Of a stretch of 7,607 bases of DNA, positions 6,720 to 7,607 are shown one piece after another. The notes beneath the pieces are model-generated. The model saw only the letters and a list, made by a program, of their open reading frames with translations, was not told the DNA's origin and made no database searches. This DNA comes from Acholeplasmataceae bacterium UBA4853. Its GTDB lineage: Bacteria > Bacillota_I > Bacilli_A > Acholeplasmatales > Acholeplasmataceae. The DNA lies in the NCBI GenBank assembly GCA_002399815.1, contig DHEJ01000018.1:32753-40359 (forward strand), read 5' to 3'. A program made the position numbers and the translations under genes. Each line of letters opens with the position of its first letter. The stretch's first letter is position 1.

Positions 6720-6989
6720 ATGAGTGTGATTAGAAGGTTTATTTGTTTCATCTTTATGGTTTTAAGTTTGATAGCGATTGTTGGTATTTCGATGATATTT
6801 GCAACGATTGCTTTAAACTTTAATTATGTGTTTGATTTTGAAGCATTTATGAACTCACTTGGAACATCAAGTATTGAAGATATACTACAAACTTTAGGGT
6901 ATTTCTTATTTGTAGTATTTCAAGTTTATGGCATACCACTGATAATTTTTCTAATTAGTTTAATTGGGTTAACGGTTGGTAAAAAGTAA
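6720..6989 (+). CDS. Small two-helix membrane protein, unknown function
   Basis: An 89-residue protein I do not recognise. It has a basic N-terminus (residues 5-6 RR) and a hydrophobic helix at about 7-33. A short polar, acidic stretch (36-56) is followed by a second helix at about 57-85 and a GKK end. This predicts a hairpin with both ends in the cytoplasm and a short outside loop. It begins 19 bases after the stop of the GGDEF gene, with no promoter or terminator between, and the shared terminator at 7038-7065 follows. Cotranscription with the GGDEF gene is therefore likely. AAAGGG (6703-6708) is 11 bases from the ATG, a rather long spacing. An ATG at 6713 is closer but meets a stop after six codons. 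The continuous open frame and clear topology support a real gene, with moderate confidence. Confidence 0.65.
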   Translation: MSVIRRFICFIFMVLSLIAIVGISMIFATIALNFNYVFDFEAFMNSLGTSSIEDILQTLGYFLFVVFQVYGIPLIIFLISLIGLTVGKK

Positions 6990-7037
6990 GAAATACACAA
7001 CAAAATTAAAAGTATGTATCAAGCACTTAATCAAAAC

Positions 7038-7065
7038 ACTTCTAAATAAATGGAAGTATTTTTTT
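7038..7065 (+). terminator. Terminator of the GGDEF / small membrane protein unit
   Basis: A 7-bp stem with one G-U pair (7038-7044 with 7051-7057) and a 6-base loop is followed, after one A, by seven T (7059-7065). It lies about 50 bases after the preceding stop, on the plus strand. Confidence 0.8.
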
Positions 7066-7080
7066 ATAATTTTCAAGATA

Positions 7081-7122
7081 CAAAAATAAAAAGTAGACAC
7101 GAATTTTATTTCGCATCTACTT
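7081..7122 (-). terminator. Terminator of the convergent DUF3267 gene
   Basis: AAGTAGA (7091-7097) pairs with TCTACTT (7116-7122), and an inner CGAA/TTCG (7100-7103 with 7110-7113) follows a 2x2 internal loop. On the minus strand the hairpin is followed by a T-rich run (complement of 7081-7090, plus the A-rich arm). It begins about 20 bases after the minus-strand stop. The plus side lacks an immediate T tract, so it mainly serves the minus strand. Confidence 0.75.
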
Positions 7123-7142
7123 AATAGATTTTCTTAAAATAA

Positions 7143-7607
7143 TTACTGTTTTTTATAGATGTTCATACCAACACCATAGTCTTCAATTAGAGCCTCTTTA
7201 GGGTATTTAAGTACTTTATATGCTACATAGAAATCCCCAATACAGCCTGATGTATGAATGGCTATAACTAAGTAAATCATATAAGCATAAGCTGGTAATA
7301 AAAACATAAGTAAAATCAAAATTGGTGTGATAATTATAAATGGTGCTAGACCAGTTAATAGATAGTGCTTTTTATAAAAATAAACACCTTTTACTGATGC
7401 AGAAAACGCATAGATATGAAACTTATAATTCACCTTTTCATCTGTACCTAATTTAAAGAAGATACCATGTATAAACTCATGAATCATAATGATAACTAAA
7501 AAGCCTACAACTGTTATAAGTGCATCAGTTAGATATAATCGGAATTCAAATGCACTTTGAGAAAATATATTATAAAGTATGATTCCCAGTGCAAAAGGTA
7601 AAATCAT
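7143..7607 (-). CDS. DUF3267-type membrane metalloprotease-like protein (may extend past window)
   Basis: At least 154 residues of a membrane protein of the DUF3267 family, which is regarded as putative zincin/site-2-protease-like; substrates are unknown. HEFIH (residues 43-47 from the edge Met) is the HExxH zinc motif and sits at the end of a hydrophobic helix (about 28-47), as in membrane-embedded metalloproteases. Further helices lie at about 83-105 and 108-120. The downstream block SGCIGDFYVAY (120-130) supplies D125 as a likely third metal ligand. The end, VLKYPKEALIEDYGVGMNIY, matches the family pattern of a conserved Asp and Gly before the C-terminus. The first in-window Met is exactly at the window edge, so the true start and any N-terminal part cannot be judged; related proteins are usually a few tens of residues longer. 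It faces the GGDEF unit and is transcribed separately. Confidence 0.8.
   Translation of the reverse strand: MILPFALGIILYNIFSQSAFEFRLYLTDALITVVGFLVIIMIHEFIHGIFFKLGTDEKVNYKFHIYAFSASVKGVYFYKKHYLLTGLAPFIIITPILILLMFLLPAYAYMIYLVIAIHTSGCIGDFYVAYKVLKYPKEALIEDYGVGMNIYKKQ

Overview
The window looks like chromosomal DNA of an Acholeplasma-type mollicute or a close, low-GC relative. It is very AT-rich, its genes are tightly packed, and every gene ranks as Firmicute-like. Three genes (holB, trmN6, rsmI) end in TGA and tryptophan is encoded by TGG, so TGA is a true stop. That argues against Mycoplasma or Spiroplasma and for Acholeplasma or a related lineage. This assignment is an inference; there is no rRNA in the window.

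Region 1 (1-2101): the 3' part of holB (clamp-loader delta'), then a TrmN6/YabB-type tRNA methyltransferase, then rsmI (16S rRNA C1402 2'-O-methyltransferase). The junctions are 4-base ATGA overlaps, so this is a translationally coupled operon. Its order matches the well-known Bacillus holB-yabB-yabC(rsmI)-metS neighbourhood, but without yaaT, yabA, yazA and abrB.

Region 2 (2102-5382): a complete methionine-type T-box leader (AUG specifier, T-box sequence, competing antiterminator and terminator) precedes metG (methionyl-tRNA synthetase, true start 2415). Two genes follow closely: a YitT-family membrane protein and a YbjQ/UPF0145 protein. A strong terminator closes the unit after ybjQ. All three genes are therefore probably under control of uncharged tRNA-Met.

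Region 3 (5383-7065): an extended -10 promoter and a structured leader precede a seven-helix membrane protein with a C-terminal GGDEF domain. This is a probable diguanylate cyclase with AGDEF in place of GGDEF and no RxxD inhibitory site. A small two-helix membrane protein of unknown function follows, then a terminator.

Region 4 (7081-7607): on the minus strand, a convergent DUF3267-type membrane metallopeptidase-like gene (HEFIH motif), running to the window edge, with its own terminator facing the one from region 3.

Most of the window is housekeeping. The less ordinary parts are the T-box reaching YitT and YbjQ genes, and the structured leader in front of the diguanylate cyclase. No mobile element, CRISPR array, tRNA or rRNA gene was seen.
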